Origin: Fonsecaea monophora
Lineage: Eukaryota > Ascomycota > Eurotiomycetes > Chaetothyriales > Herpotrichiellaceae
Assembly (NCBI RefSeq): GCF_001642475.1
Contig: NW_019173948.1
Span: 1 to 64,000 of the forward strand
Direction of reading: 5' to 3'
DNA: 64,000 nucleotides
Positions 1-12,138 of this stretch are shown here, in pieces (within the stretch, counting starts at the first letter, position 1; each line of letters starts with the position of its first letter). The position numbers were made by a program, and so were the translations under genes. The notes beneath the pieces were generated by a model that was given only the letters and a program-made list of their open reading frames with translations, did no database searches and was not told where the DNA came from.

Positions 1-35
1 GATAGGTAGTCAGGTAGGTGATTAGGTAGGTAGCA
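1..35. repeat. GGTAG-rich low-complexity tract
   Basis: The first 35 bases consist of repeated TAGGTAG/CAGGTAGG units. This is a short simple repeat downstream of the SMN gene with no visible coding role. Confidence 0.6.
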
Positions 36-152
36 TGGTTGGTTCCAACTCTCGAGATCATGGCTTTGGGTGATGTAGTCATGGATGTTGAGTGTGGTCA
101 CCAAGAGACTCACAAAACCACGTCTGGTGAGCCTTGAGAAATACCATGTAGT

Positions 153-1249
153 TCATTGCTGGTCTGTCGTGACGTCCTTGGCTGGCGGTTGAGCTTGAGC
201 CTGCTGGGCTTGTCGCTGGCGCTGTCCATCGTAAAGTCCCGAGTAGTATCCCGCCCAGTAATATGCCATTTTGATATTTTCGAGCGTCTGGTCTGGTGAG
301 AGGCCTGTTACGGTGGCGGTGGCGGTGGCGGTTGGTGGTACTGCAAGGTACCTAAGTTAGAAGAGACACAATGTGTAATAGACAGTCGTTGGGGGAAGAG
401 GAAGTGAAACACGAGGTTTTGGAAAGATGGGAAGGGGAAGGGAATAGATGGGAAGAGGCCCATACCTTGCTCGTTCACGATAGCACTGGTTGGGGGTAAG
501 CTTGGTCCTATCGCTGGAGTTGTCGTCGTCGTTGTTGTCGATGGCTGTTCCAATGTTGACTGTGGTGGATGTTTCTGTTGTCCGTCTGGCTCGTCTAACA
601 AGGATTTGAATTGATCCATGGCAGCTTTGCGTCTCTGCTCGAGACCATCCGGGCCGCCTTCGGGGCCATCCTCATCTTCCACCTCGCCACTCTCGGATCT
701 GGTGTCACGAGCAGCAGCAGCATCGGCAGTAGTTTCGTTTTCATCGGCCGCCGCCGCAGCAGCTGCTGCAGCAGTTGCAGCCTCAGCCGGTGTCTCTGGA
801 TGCACAGGTCGCCACTGTCCTCCCATGTCGACATCAGCATCGGTATTCTCGTCGTCGAGTTCGCCCATCTCGGCCTTTCGGAGAATCTCTTCCACGTCTT
901 CGCCCCGTGCGTGGATACTGTGGTAGTACTAGTGTTCCACGTTAGAGGCAGAAAAGAAAAAGAGGCCAAGGATTGAGAGATAGACAGTAGAATGTAAATT
1001 GTTTGTCGCGGGATTCATCTGTGTAGTGCTTATATGGTATAATCCCAACGACACCATCGAGTTATCATCTGCCGTAGCTTGGCGAGGTGCGAATTTGGTG
1101 GACTGGTAAAAAAAATTGCTCATACATACCTCGTACTCTGCAACAGCATCGTTCCACGACCGGATCAGCGCCGAATCGTCCCATATCTCGGCCTGACTGA
1201 GCTCTCCCTTTGTCAAGTGGCTGGTCTTTTGCTTTTTCCTTCTTGTCAT
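153..1249 (-). CDS. smn1: Survival motor neuron (SMN) homologue
   Basis: SMN scaffolds assembly of Sm rings on spliceosomal snRNAs and works with Gemin2. Three exons join in frame: 1249-1130, 928-466 and 340-153, giving 256 residues. The first intron starts GTATGT and the second GTATGG. The N-terminus has the Gemin2-binding signature EIWDDSALIRSWNDA, followed across the first junction by YYHSIHARGEDVEE. The middle is low complexity, with poly-Ala and poly-Thr runs. The C-terminus carries the YG-box oligomerisation helix MAYYWAGYYSGLY. No Tudor domain is visible, as in fission yeast Smn1. The start chosen is the ATG just before TRRKKQK; there is no alternative ATG further upstream that keeps a better N-terminus. 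Both diagnostic ends of the family are present, so the call is firm. The exact edges of the low-complexity middle are less so. Confidence 0.88.
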
Positions 1250-1684
1250 TGTCACGGCGGGGGCCAAGAGAAGACGGGGAGAAGTTTACAGTGGTGTATT
1301 ACAGTGCGTGAAATGGATTCTAGTGGACGGCGAGGTTGATAGTCGAGACAGACAGACAGCGTTGCGATGCCAATTTTGGAGCTAGAGACGCGATTGGGCA
1401 GCCTTGTTGGTCGTCCGCCACAAGGCTCTGGATGAATGACTTTTGTCACTTCAGCACGAAGCAAGTCGATCGCTCTGCATTCCATCAAACACATTACACG
1501 TCCAGCAATATTTTGGTCTCGTGGCGAATAGGGTGTTTCTACATTTTCCACCGATTGGTTTGACAACCTCGCAAGTCATTTATCTGGGTCTTTGTGATAA
1601 GAAATATCAAACACCTCCACAATCTACCAACAGAGCTTATCTCACAACTAAATCGAGGACTGACTCCTCCAAAAATTTCCCAGA

Positions 1685-1870
1685 ATGGGATCCCGCTCAA
1701 CAACAACTACATCTCCTGCCGACCTCTATCAACGTCGTGCCTGGACGGTCCTCGACGCACTGTACCTGTGGACCCTCGTGATCTTGCTCGCCCCATTCCT
1801 CCTCGTCGACATGCACGTCCCTCGTCGCTTCGCCCCGGCCCAGGGACGGACACCCAACGGAGAGTCTTAG
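1685..1870 (+). CDS. Small single-span membrane protein, hypothetical
   Basis: This intronless frame encodes 61 residues. It has a polar N-terminus (Ser/Thr run), one hydrophobic helix around residues 24-42 (ALYLWTLVILLAPFLLV) and a basic, Pro-rich tail. Codons strongly prefer C or G at the third position, unlike the surrounding DNA, and the ATG follows an A-rich, leader-like stretch. These points argue for a real gene. I do not recognise the family. It lies divergent from SMN. It could be a chance frame, or the first exon of something longer. Confidence 0.45.
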   Translation: MGSRSTTTTSPADLYQRRAWTVLDALYLWTLVILLAPFLLVDMHVPRRFAPAQGRTPNGES

Positions 1871-2638
1871 TCTTTGTTGTGACTGAATCCGTATCTGATC
1901 AAAACCTGTCTGTTTGTGGGAATTCGTACATCCGCAGATACGATCTGGTTTGGTGGTCCAAAGGGAAATCGGCCTCAACCCAGTTCGACTCTTCCCACGT
2001 CAAACGCGACAGCTCTAATCACCTGGCACTATAATGCACCCAGAAGAGCAATGCTCAAAGTGGTCGAAGCCACTAATATCCTACAAAATGCTGGACGTTC
2101 AATGCGAATATGAAGCAAACCCTTGTGATGGACGAACAGGCATGAGAATATTAACTAAATGGGGTATCTATCTTCCAAAAAAGTGTAAGGAGCAAAGCGC
2201 TCAGTCAACAAACCCAAGCTTCCTAGCTGCAAGTCCAATAAGCCCGATACTCGTACAAATTGGGTTCCACAATATATCATCTTTAGCTCAGCTCAGCTTC
2301 GAGAGAAGAAGGCGGGAAATGGTGCAAAATCAATTCAAATCGCTCAGATCGGAACTGTCGTCCTCGTCGCTCAAAAAATGCAAGCCAAAACACATGAATA
2401 GGTGCAAGTCGAGTATACAAGCCAACAGGATAGGAAGACATGGGTATCGAAGCGAGTGGTGATGCCGAATGTCAAAACAATGTGTCGCTGTATGCTTGCA
2501 GGATCGCTTCCTGGCATACAACAAAGTCGGGCGAGGAAGAAAGCGCTGCTTCTGGACGGCATGTCCATGTCCACCCCAGCAGACATCCTCGCCCAAAGGC
2601 GTCATGATCTGGGCGCAACATCTGGCGCCGCTTTTGTT

Positions 2639-2657
2639 CCCCCCCATACTGGGGGGG
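2639..2657. other. Perfect C7/G7 hairpin in the 3' flank of the giant gene
   Basis: Seven C, a five-base ATACT loop and seven G form a perfect inverted repeat. It lies 29 bases past the stop codon of the gene at 2686-9191, probably in its 3' untranslated region. The seven G-C pairs would make a very stable RNA stem. Confidence 0.6.
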
Positions 2658-2685
2658 TATCGAGTGCACAAGGTGATCCTCCACC

Positions 2686-5600
2686 TTAGAAAAGACCTCC
2701 GAGGAAGCTCCTCCTCTTGCTGTCATTCTTGCCGCCGAGTGCTGGACGTCCGTCCCAAGTTTTGACGGGCGCCTCCTCATAGCCATAGCCGCGACCATCA
2801 GACTGTTCGCGGTCTCTGCGCCGACGTCGTTCTCTTCGTTCTCGCTCCTTGTCTCGCTCGTCGCTGCCTCCACTGGCTGATTTGCCCTCGGCGCGACGCG
2901 AGTTCTTCTTGCGAGCACGGTATTCTTCGATTTCTGCGTCCGTCATCCCTGCATATTTGTCGCGATGGCGACCATTGCGTTTAGCTCCGGGCCCCTCGTC
3001 CGCTGCTCGTGGCTTTTCGCCACTCGGATCGAGGATTGTGCCCTCTACAGGTGGGAGGTCGGGTGGCTCGTCAGCTTGAGAGTTGACCCATGAGCTGGTC
3101 TTGTTGGCTGGGGGTGCGATTCCTTTACCGCTGCCACTTCGAGATTCGTGATATTCTTCAACCAGGACGCTGGATCTCTTGCGGCTCGACCTCTCTTTGT
3201 CTTTGTGTTTCCGATCATCTTTCGGTTCTTTCCGCTTTCGTCTTTCCTCCTCTTCTGCATAATATGATCTGCGACGATCGTCTTTCGAAATATCGCGATT
3301 GACTCCTTGCTCAGCCTCGAGCTGCGCACGAAGTCGCCGGCGCTCTTCCCGCCGGCGGTCGGCTTCTGCGTTCGCCTCTGCCTCTTCTTGTGCCGCGCGT
3401 GCTTCTCGGGCGGCACGTCGAGCCCGCTTTTCTTCGCGACGCTTCTCTTCCTCCTCTTGTTCTCGTCTTTCACGCTCCCGAGCTTTGCGTTGACGAGCTT
3501 CGAGATCCGCCTTTTCACGCTCTCTTCTTTCCTTCCGTTTGAGCTCACGCTCGACGCGATCGGCTTCTTCTGCCTGGTCACGCGCTTCACGTTTGGCCCT
3601 TCTTTCAGCCCGTCGAGCTTCCATGTCGGCATCTGTTTCAGCGGGCGCATCTGTGGTGAATTCGTCCCCGTCCACAACTCGGGAACGCCTCTTTGTTTTA
3701 TCTTTAGTCCTGATAGGTAGGTCTTCCCCATCGGTCAGAGTGTAGCTCCGATGTCGCTGTCTGTCCCCGTCAAAAGAACGAGAACTGCCAAAGAAGCTGC
3801 CAAAAAACCCTGTCGATTTCCTCGGGGCAGTGTTGCTTCTCTTCAATGCAGGCGGATGATCCACAAACGCCATGTCGTCGGGTCCGCTTGTCACCAAGGG
3901 GTCTGCATGTGTAGGGCTCTCGACCATGACAACATCATCGTCCTGGGAGATATTTTTGCTGTGTGACTTGATCTGCGTAAAGGAAACCCGTCCGTCAGCA
4001 TGAAGTTCTTTATTGAAATCCGGCGACCAGGACGGGCGGAACACGTGGCCTAGATTTAACGAGGAGGGTCGTGCACCTACCTCTTTCTTTGATCTGGAGG
4101 ACCTAGACTTTGAATTTTGGGGGACAGCGACGCTATTCACAACCGGAGGATCGTCGTTGGTATGGATCATGACCATGTCATCATCGTCAATGGGATATGG
4201 GTCTGGAACAGCTAATGACGGCGGATTAGCTATCATCTGGCTTCCCGCGGTCATAATCGTTGACTTACCTGAAGATTTCCTCTTCACCGATGGACGGCGT
4301 TCGACCTTGCTAGACTTCATTCCCATGAGCTTGGCGGCTTTGTCGGTGACCTGGGGTTCATCCTCAGGTGGAGGAGACGCGAACCCATCGATGGATTGAC
4401 GGCGAGACGACGGCCTTGAACTGCCCGCACTGCTTGGTCTTCGACTGGTGGTCTTGGAACGCGGCATAGCCGACGGCGGTGGTCCTCCAAACATGAAATT
4501 CGAAAACGAGGTACCACGCGCGGCCTTTGGTCTCTCGGCCTTCTTGGACTTGGCCTCCTTGTCAGATCCAGATGACTTGGAGAGCTTTTCAGCTTCTTTC
4601 CTGTCCTCCAGTTCCTTTTCTTTCGGAGTCCGAGTGGACTTGGTTCTGGTCAGGCCGGTTGGTGATTTCTCCTTCTTTGGTGGTGGCGGCGGCATGTCGT
4701 CCTCGTCCTTTGATTTGTCTTTGGTAGCTTTCTTCGGCGGAGGTGCTGCACCCCAGAATCCCCAAGAAGTGGTTGCGGATCGTTCAACTCTGGGCCGTTC
4801 TTTTTTGGACGATTTCTTGTCTTCGATGGGCGGGGAGGGGGCCTTGGGCGCTGTTTCTCCCTCAAATAGGCCTATGTCGTTTGTCGCTGAGTCCTTGGGT
4901 GTGGTTGTCTTGGATTTGGCACTCTTTTTCCCAACAGTGGTGGCCTTCGCCTTGGGCTTTTCAGGTGATGTGGGCGATAGGTCGAGGACGTCGTCGAGAA
5001 AGTCGTCGTCGTCACCAAACGCGCCAGGGAAGCTGCCAGGGATGGAGTCTTTTGATCTCTTCTCTTCTGTGACCGGCGACGCGTCTTTCTTGGAGGCCTT
5101 GGTCGTCTTGCTGGCAGAAGCTGTCTTCGTCTTGGAGGCTGGGGCCTTGTCAATATACGTCTTTTCCTCTTTCGGCGATGGCGCGTCGTCTAGTGGAGGC
5201 AATTCCTTAGTCAGCGCAGCTTCGGCCTTTGACTTTTTCTTGCTCTCTTCCTTTTTGCCCTCCAGAGCCTTGATGCGATCGGCGACAGAGGAGCTAGTTT
5301 TGGTCTTTGTCGAGGTGAGCATTGCCTTTGCGGCCTTGGAAGTAGAAGAAGGCTTTTCAAAGTCAAATCCCGAGTCCAGATCTCTCGAGAAGTCGGCTAG
5401 CGCGTCATCCTGATCGGGCCACCCCTGCTGGGTAATTTCCTTTTGTGAGTCCAAGTCCTTCTTGCCAGCTGTCTTCTTGGATGTTGACGCGCTACCCCAG
5501 AAGCCAAAATAGTCGTCCTCTTTCTTGTCTTCAGCCTTTTCCTCTTTGTTGGACGACGTCTTTTTCAGCTTCGACCCCTTCTCGGATTTGGAGGCCTGTG

Positions 5601-8600
5601 TGGGCTCGCCGAACATGTCAATGAGCTCGTCGGCATCCTTTGCTTTGCTGGCTCTCGCATCCGTCTTGGACGATTTGGTGGTCTTCTTTTTCGAGCTCTT
5701 CGCAGCTTCTTCAGCCTCGCGAGCGAGCCTCTCCTCTTCTTCCTTTCTAGCCTGTTCCTCCGCCTCCAGTCTGGCCTTCTCTTCTGCTTCCTTCTTCGCC
5801 TTTAGCTCCTCCCTTTTCGTTAATTTGGTGGTTGTAGTCGAGGCACCAAAACCCCACATGCTCTTTGTAGCGCTGACTGGAGTCACGTCTGGCAACGGTT
5901 CGTCGGCCGGGGCAAAGTCAAAAGACTCATCTGCTTCCTTGCTTTTCTTCGTCTTGTCCTTTCCTGTTGACAGCTTTGAAGTCGTGCTCTTTTTCGACGA
6001 TGCCTTGCTTTTCACTTTGGTCAGACCTGCCCATGTGTCTCCGCCCAGGTCATCATCCATCATTTCCGCCGGATCAGGCTCCGGAGTTAGACCCTGAGCT
6101 GGAGGACTTGGAGCTGGGGGAGGAAGGTCGTCCTTGCCCTTTGATTTCTTACTGCCCTTCTTCTCCTTTGATCCCCAGGAGCCCCAGATAACATCTTCAG
6201 CAGGAGGTGCGGGTTTATCAGACTGTTGAGGCACTTCGACCTCCGCGATACCTTTCTTCTTCGAGTCCTTGGCTCCCTTCTTCTTGTCCTTTGCTGAGGT
6301 GGCCCAGGAACCCCAGGTGTCGTCCACCTTTTCTTCCGCTGGTTCTGGTTCGATGATGAGCTCGGGCTCGGCGGGTGGATCTTCGGTGGCTGCTCCTTTC
6401 TTCTTCGCCGCCTTCTTCTTGTCTTTCGATGAGACGGCCCAGGAACCCCAGCCATCGTCGTTCTTTTCCTCCACCGGTTCTGGCTCTACAATAGGCTCGA
6501 GCACAGGTTCTTGTTCGGGAAGTTCGCTAGTGATTCCTTTCTTCTTGCCGGCTTTCTTCTTATCCTTTGCCGTCCCCCAAGAGTTCCAGGCACTGTCGGT
6601 CTTTTCTTCCACCGGCTCTGGTTCGATGACAGGTTCAGGCTCAGGCTCGGGTTCAGGGATTGCGACTGCGGCTCCCTTCTTTTTTGCTTCTTTCTCTTTT
6701 TTCTTCCTTTCTTTAGCCGACAGTCCGAAGAAACTATCTTCTTCTACAACATCTGCAACTGGCGCAGGTTCCGGCTCCGGTGGGGGTGGAGGGGGTTCCT
6801 CGTCAATATCCAAGAAGCCTTTTTTCTTGGTGTCTTTGGCCTTTTTCTTTTTATCACTGGAAGAAGTAGTACCCCATGGAGACCAGCCATCGTTATCCTT
6901 GGACTCAGGTTCAACGTGGGACTCGGGCATGGCTGGCTCATCGAGCACATCGAGAAATCCGCTCTTCTTGGCGTCTTTCTCCTTCTTTTTCTTGTCCTTC
7001 GCCGAAGTTGTGAACGCTCCCCAGGTATCATCTTCCTTGTCTTGTATCTCAGGAGCTGGAGGGGGAGGTAGTGGCTCTTCAACCACGTCTAGAAGTCCCT
7101 TTTTCTTCCCCTTCTTCTTGTCCTTGCTGGAAAAGCTCCAAGCCGTTTCCGGCTCCTCCTTCGGAATCGGCTCTGGCTCTGGAGGCGGCGGCGGAGCTTC
7201 CTCCTCATAGTCAAAGAAGCCTTTCTTCTTGTTCTTCTTGTCCTTAGTGGATGTGCCCCAACCACCAAAACCCCAAGAGTCATCTCCTTTGGTGGCTTCC
7301 ATCTCAGGTTCCGGCTCTGGTAATGGGTCCGGAGCCGGCGCTGGAGCTGGAGGTTCGTCGCCAGGAATAAGCAGTCCTTTTCTCCTAGCCTCCTTTTCTT
7401 TCTTTTTCCGCTCCTTTGCGGAAAGATTTGCCCACCCAGTAGTGTCAGCATATTCTTCTTTGACCGTCTCCTCTAGTGGTTCGATTTCGACAATAGGATC
7501 TGGAATTGAGGGTTCAGGACTGGTTACTTTACCCTTCTTCCCCTTTTTATCCTTTTTGCCGATTGAGGACCAAATGTCGTCTGGTTCGGCTGGTGGCTCG
7601 ACTGGCGGCGGTGGCGGCTCTTCTTCAATGACGAAGCCTTTCTTGCCCTTCTTATCTTTTTTGCCCTTTCCCGTTATAGGCTCATCAGCTGCTAGAGTAT
7701 CACTTGTTGTCGTCTTAGCATCAGCGGTGCTCCCGAAGTCGACAGAAGCAGACAAATCTTCGATACCCGCCTTTTTGCCTTTCTTGTCCTTCTTCTTTCC
7801 CCAAGCCCCAGACATCCAGTCGTCACCGTCATCGACTGCTTGGATTGGCTCTTGGGCAGGAGCAGGTATGGCTAGAAGATCATCAGTGTCATTGAAATCG
7901 CCGAAAGCACCCTTTTTTGCCTTCTTGTCCTTTTTGCCTGTTCCAAATCCCCATTCGAAGGCATTGTCCATGGCTCCGTTGTCAGCAACAGTTTCCTTTA
8001 TGTCGGCAGGAGGTTCTTCGATGACGCCCTTTTTCCCTATCTTCTTGTCTTTCTTCGTCGTGAAACCTGACCATTCGTCCTCCGCAGCCACAGGCTCTGG
8101 GTCTGCTGGTGGCGGAGGCGGCGGTGCAGGATCTTCATCGTAAAATCCTTTCTTTTTCTTATCTTTCTTCGAGGTCGAGGTCCCCCAAGCACCCAGAAGG
8201 TCGTCATCTTTTGAGCCTGGGTCCACCACAGTAGTCTCACTGAATCCATTATCTTTCTTCTTCTTGTCCTTCTTGTTGACGGTGGAAAATCCCCAAGCAT
8301 CATCAGTGGGCTTACTGTCGGCCATGTCTCCATCAAGAGCGAAACCTTTGTCGCCAGAATCCAGGTCACCAAAATCGAAACCGTACGAGGTAGTCGTCTT
8401 CTTTTTCGACTTGTTACTCAAGGACCAGGGGTTAGTCTCTCCAAGCCCACTCGATTCCTCCTTCTTGTCGTTATCCCTCTTAGAAGCCTTGTCGTCGACT
8501 TTTCCCGTTCCAGTATCGAGTGATCCAAAGTCCCATGTTTTACCCCAGGCACCAAAGCTTCCCGCGTCCTTCTTGCTGTCAGTACCACCGAAACTAAATT

Positions 8601-9191
8601 CTAGCTTCGGGGCACTATCATCTAGACTGATGTCTTGGAAAGCCGCGCCTGGAGGATCTGGAGCAGAAGGAAGAGGCTCGTCGATCCCCTAGCAAAGTCA
8701 GCATCATTAGGATTAAAGTCGGTGGATGAAAGTACCTTTTTGTTCTTCTTCTTTTTATCCTTTTTGGTGGTGAAACCTGTAGTCCAGTCATCCTCCACTG
8801 CAGCGTTATTCGCCTCGTCAGCCCAGCTTAATGGGTTTGCAGCCTCTTCTTCCTCTTTCTTCTTCTGCTCCTCCTCCTCTTCCTGCCTTTTCCTCTCTTC
8901 CTCCTCTTGCTTCTTCTTGTTCTTCTTCTTGTTCTTCTTGCTGCCACCAAAGTCCCACTCTTCCTCGTCACCGCCTCCCCCATTGTTGTTGTCATCGCCG
9001 CCGCCATCGCCACCGGCGCTTCCGCCTTGATCACCGCCTCCAGCCCCAGCATCTTCACCATTGCCAGCAGCATTCCCGTTTCCTTCGTTGTCTGACTCGA
9101 GCCATTTTGCCGGAGCAGCTTTCCCGGCTTTCTTCTTCTTAGCTCTAGACTGTACCCCGTACAAGCCACCAAAATCTATGCGAGCATCCAT
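2686..9191 (-). CDS. Giant Lys/Trp/Pro modular disordered protein, unknown function
   Basis: Exon 1 (9191-8736) and exon 2 (8688-2686) join in phase 0 to give about 2,152 residues. The start is the ATG before DARIDFGGLYGVQSR. Residues ~70-1000 hold about 20 degenerate modules. Each has an acidic lead-in, one or two Trp in a WG/GW context (for example DTWGSWATSAKDKKK), a Lys cluster (KDKKKGKKKG), an aliphatic patch and a run of Pro/Glu (EEPPPPPPEPEPEP). The centre is Ser/Thr/Lys-rich. Residues ~1750-1950 are an Arg/Glu-rich predicted long helix or coiled coil, and the C-terminus is basic (GGKNDSKRRSFLGGLF). There is no signal peptide or membrane span. Two in-frame stretches look like real introns: 4268-4212 (57 bases, GTAAGT, branch GCTAAT) and 4080-3973 (108 bases, branch CTGAC). 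Removing both leaves about 2,097 residues. I do not recognise a named family. Confidence 0.85.
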
Positions 9192-11394
9192 TGTCGCAAT
9201 CCGGGCCGTCGGCTTTTTATCAGGAGACAAGGATCGAGGGTGATCCGGTGAGGTGAATACTTGTGCGTATGCCGCTGGTACTTGCCAGTCTTGCAATGGC
9301 AGCGAGTCGTCGCTGGACAGGGAGGAGCAGCTTCCATAAGGCTGAGGACGGTCTGCTAATTCCTGCAATAAGGCTGCGACCAGCGCAGCTGCTCTTAGGT
9401 AGACATTGTAGTTTGGAGTGGAATACTGTCGTCCGTGTCAGACAAGATCCCAGTGCGAGAGGAAGAGGGGAGGGGAGGAGGCGGGATCGCAAGCTAAGAA
9501 AGAAGAAGTAGGGGCTTGCACTTGACAGATGTGCGTTAGAATGGAGTAGTGTTCTGCATACCCGTTGTCCTGGCTTGTAGTTCTGAAGCATGGCGGTGTG
9601 CATGCGATGGCGCCAATCGGCAATGCAAGGTGTTGGAGAAATACACCCAACCTCCGCCATGTCGTAAAAGGATAGTGTTGCAGGGTCAGCCTTTGCCATC
9701 TTCCACCATCTCGGGGTCCTTTGTTGGGAAAACGCGTTTTCTCTGCCGGCGGGCGACGCGGCGACCAGAGCCGCCATGCTGTAGCTGTTGCTGTAGCTGG
9801 GCAAGACGTTTCGACCGATTAAATTGGGAGAGCATTTGATGCGGCAGCGGCGACGCGAAGCAGATGGATAGAAAAGCAGACAAAAAGAGAGTGAGGCTAC
9901 GTCTACACAGCCTCTGGTATCGAGCGATAGAAGAACTGTGAGCAGTGGTTGAGCTGGGAAATGCAGCGTCAGGAGGTCACAAGGTGTTTGACTTGCTCAT
10001 TGGTGTGCAAAACCAAACCCAGGTGCCAATGGGGCAACAGCGAAGACGAGCGGGCAAATGACAGCGGGTGTGCCACAGCGCCCCCTTGCAGTCACGCTCC
10101 TCTGGCTGCGCAGATCCCAGCAACTCAGCGACTCGCCTGGCCAGAAACAGTCAAGGGGGGAAAGCCAATACCACACCCAGGCCTAATATCTGCTAGTTAT
10201 CACCCTCCCTATCGATACACAAACTGGGGGGAAAGGAAGAAAAGGAGAAATGAGGTCACTCATATACCCTCATCCAGCCGGCCAGAAATCCCACTCCTCG
10301 TTGGAAATTTTCATCAATGCCCAAACGACTCCATTCAATGCATCAATTGCATTTTGGAGAATCTGGCGGTGTTGACCTGCAGAGCCAACAACGAATGACG
10401 CGCCTGACAAGTCTCGGTGGTTATGCAGGCAAGCAATCGATGTGGCAACGAATCGCTCACCGCTACAATTACACACGAACCACCAGACAAATAGGAGAGG
10501 AGTAGATGGCAAGCCAGTTGGTGATGGGTTGGAATGCGCGAGACCAGCAAAATTAGCAGCATTCCAGGAAGACCGGGCTGTGGATGGTGGGTGGATGGGC
10601 TGTGGACCAAACGCTGCACACCACCTTAGGAGTTGTCTAGGAGTTGTCTGGCGTGGGAGATTCCCTAACACCCTGATAACTGGGATGCGTGCTGGACAGT
10701 TGCAATTGGCCCCTATTGAGGTGAAAAGGCAATCGACCCACACAAACGTGCCCCCGATGTGATCCGAGCCTGCCAACACTCATCAGGGGGTGACTGAGTT
10801 GGGGTCGTACAGTTATCGTAGGAACAAGCGCAGGGTAGAAGACCCTTTGGCACGAATACTCTCTTGGTCTAGGAAATTGTGACTTGTTCGATGCTTGCAG
10901 AGCCGCAAACCGGTGAAGCACTCGGGTTTCTGGGTGACGGGCGCAGGTAGAATACGAGGACAACGAGACGCGATGCAGGGCAAAGTGCAGAGCCAACGCA
11001 GTTCATCGGCAGGGACAGGGACGCCCCGTGTTCGCTGCTGCAGCCACTCGGCGATATTTCACAGGTGGAAAGAGAGCTGCCACCATCCCCGTTTTAGGCG
11101 GGCGCAACCACTGATGCATTGCCAGTCGCGACAAAACGCGCAGGGAGCTGCAGAATCCAGAGGCCGCCTCGCCGCTCAAGAGGCCAGACAGTTTGCATCA
11201 TTATTATTGGTAGGAGGGGCCGACCAGCTCCTTCCTTCCTTCAATAGACAAAACAAAGCCAAGATTCTCGGTCAGATTGTCTCTTAGATGCGCAGCCGGG
11301 CGCATTTGCGCGTTGATGGACCATCAACATGATGCCGTCATGCGGGCAGCTGGTCAGACTGGCCATGGTGGCCATGGTGGCCACTTTGCTGGAC
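9192..11394. other. 2.2 kb gene-free region
   Basis: This is the upstream region of the giant gene plus the 3' flank of the NIP30-like gene. Frames here are short and interrupted, with no family motifs. It may contain a long 5' leader and the promoter of the giant gene; I can point to no specific site. Confidence 0.5.
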
Positions 11395-12138
11395 TTACTC
11401 ATCTTCATCAGAACTGTAGGCGACCAGACTAAGTCCAACAGCTGGTTGTGGACGCGCAGCCGCCTTAGAAGGCTCAACCTCGTCGTCGATGCCTAGTTTA
11501 TTGACTGGTGAAGCGCCCTCTGCGGCTGCATCTTGTTGATCTTCATCAGCGTCAGCTGGAGTGGTAGTATCAGCAGTAGTTGACACCTTCCTCAGCTTGG
11601 AATCAACCTCAGACTCATTGTCCTTTTCTCGACGTCTTTTCTTCTTTTTGACGGCCCACGATTCTTTGTCTGCAGGGTTTCCAGGTGTCCCGGCTTCGTT
11701 ACCCCCCATTAGCGCTTGTTCGGCGGCGGCACGTTGTTTGCGAAAGACCTCGAGTTGTTCGGCCGTCTCTTGCTTGACGGCGTTCTCCTTTGCTCGACTT
11801 GATTCGAGCACGGAGTCGAGAAACTCCACTTCATCATCATCAAGGGCACGGAACTGATTTTTGAGCCGAATGGACTCCTCAAAAGCCTCCTGTTTAGCAG
11901 CTGGGGAGCACCAAAGTCACAACCGTGTCAGCGTTGATCGGTTGCTGCTCCAGAAAATCCCAGATTTCTATTCCTTACCCTTGTTTGACTGCAGTACCTC
12001 ATAAAGACTCTTGCCCCCTTCTTGCGTTCCCCCGTCGACCTTCTTGGGCCTCCTCAATGACTCGACTTGTTGCTGCGCTTTCACCCAAGCATCGTCAGGT
12101 GCGTCGGCATCGGTCCCAGCTGGTACAAATCGGGACAT
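11395..12138 (-). CDS. NIP30/FAM192A (PIP30) family protein
   Basis: Exon 1 (12138-11979) and exon 2 (11900-11395) join in phase 1 through a 78-base intron with a GTAAGG donor, giving 221 residues. The N-terminal half matches the NIP30 domain: MSRFVPAGTD at the start, then SLYEVLQSNK, KQEAFEESIRLKNQFRALDD and EVEFLDSVLESSRAKE. A basic nuclear-localisation-like cluster (KKKKRRREK) follows. The C-terminus is acidic and Ser-rich (SLVAYSSDEDE), resembling a CK2-type phosphorylation tail. In animals the homologue binds the PA28-gamma proteasome activator and affects its link to coilin; a nuclear role here is inferred from that. The gene diverges from the aldo-keto reductase at 13172 across about 1 kb. 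Confidence 0.87.

Larger units (their letters stand above)
1250..2685. other. Intergenic region with one small candidate gene
   Basis: This is the upstream flank of the SMN gene and the downstream flank of the giant gene. Apart from the small ORF at 1685-1870 and the hairpin at 2639-2657, I see no coding signal or repeat here. Confidence 0.6.

Noticed and set aside
4448..5413. 321-codon open frame on the plus strand, plus similar ones at 6269-7210 and 7229-8143
   Set aside because: They lie antisense to the Lys/Ser-rich giant gene. Their Ser/Phe-rich translations are what the complement of AAG/GAG-rich codons gives.
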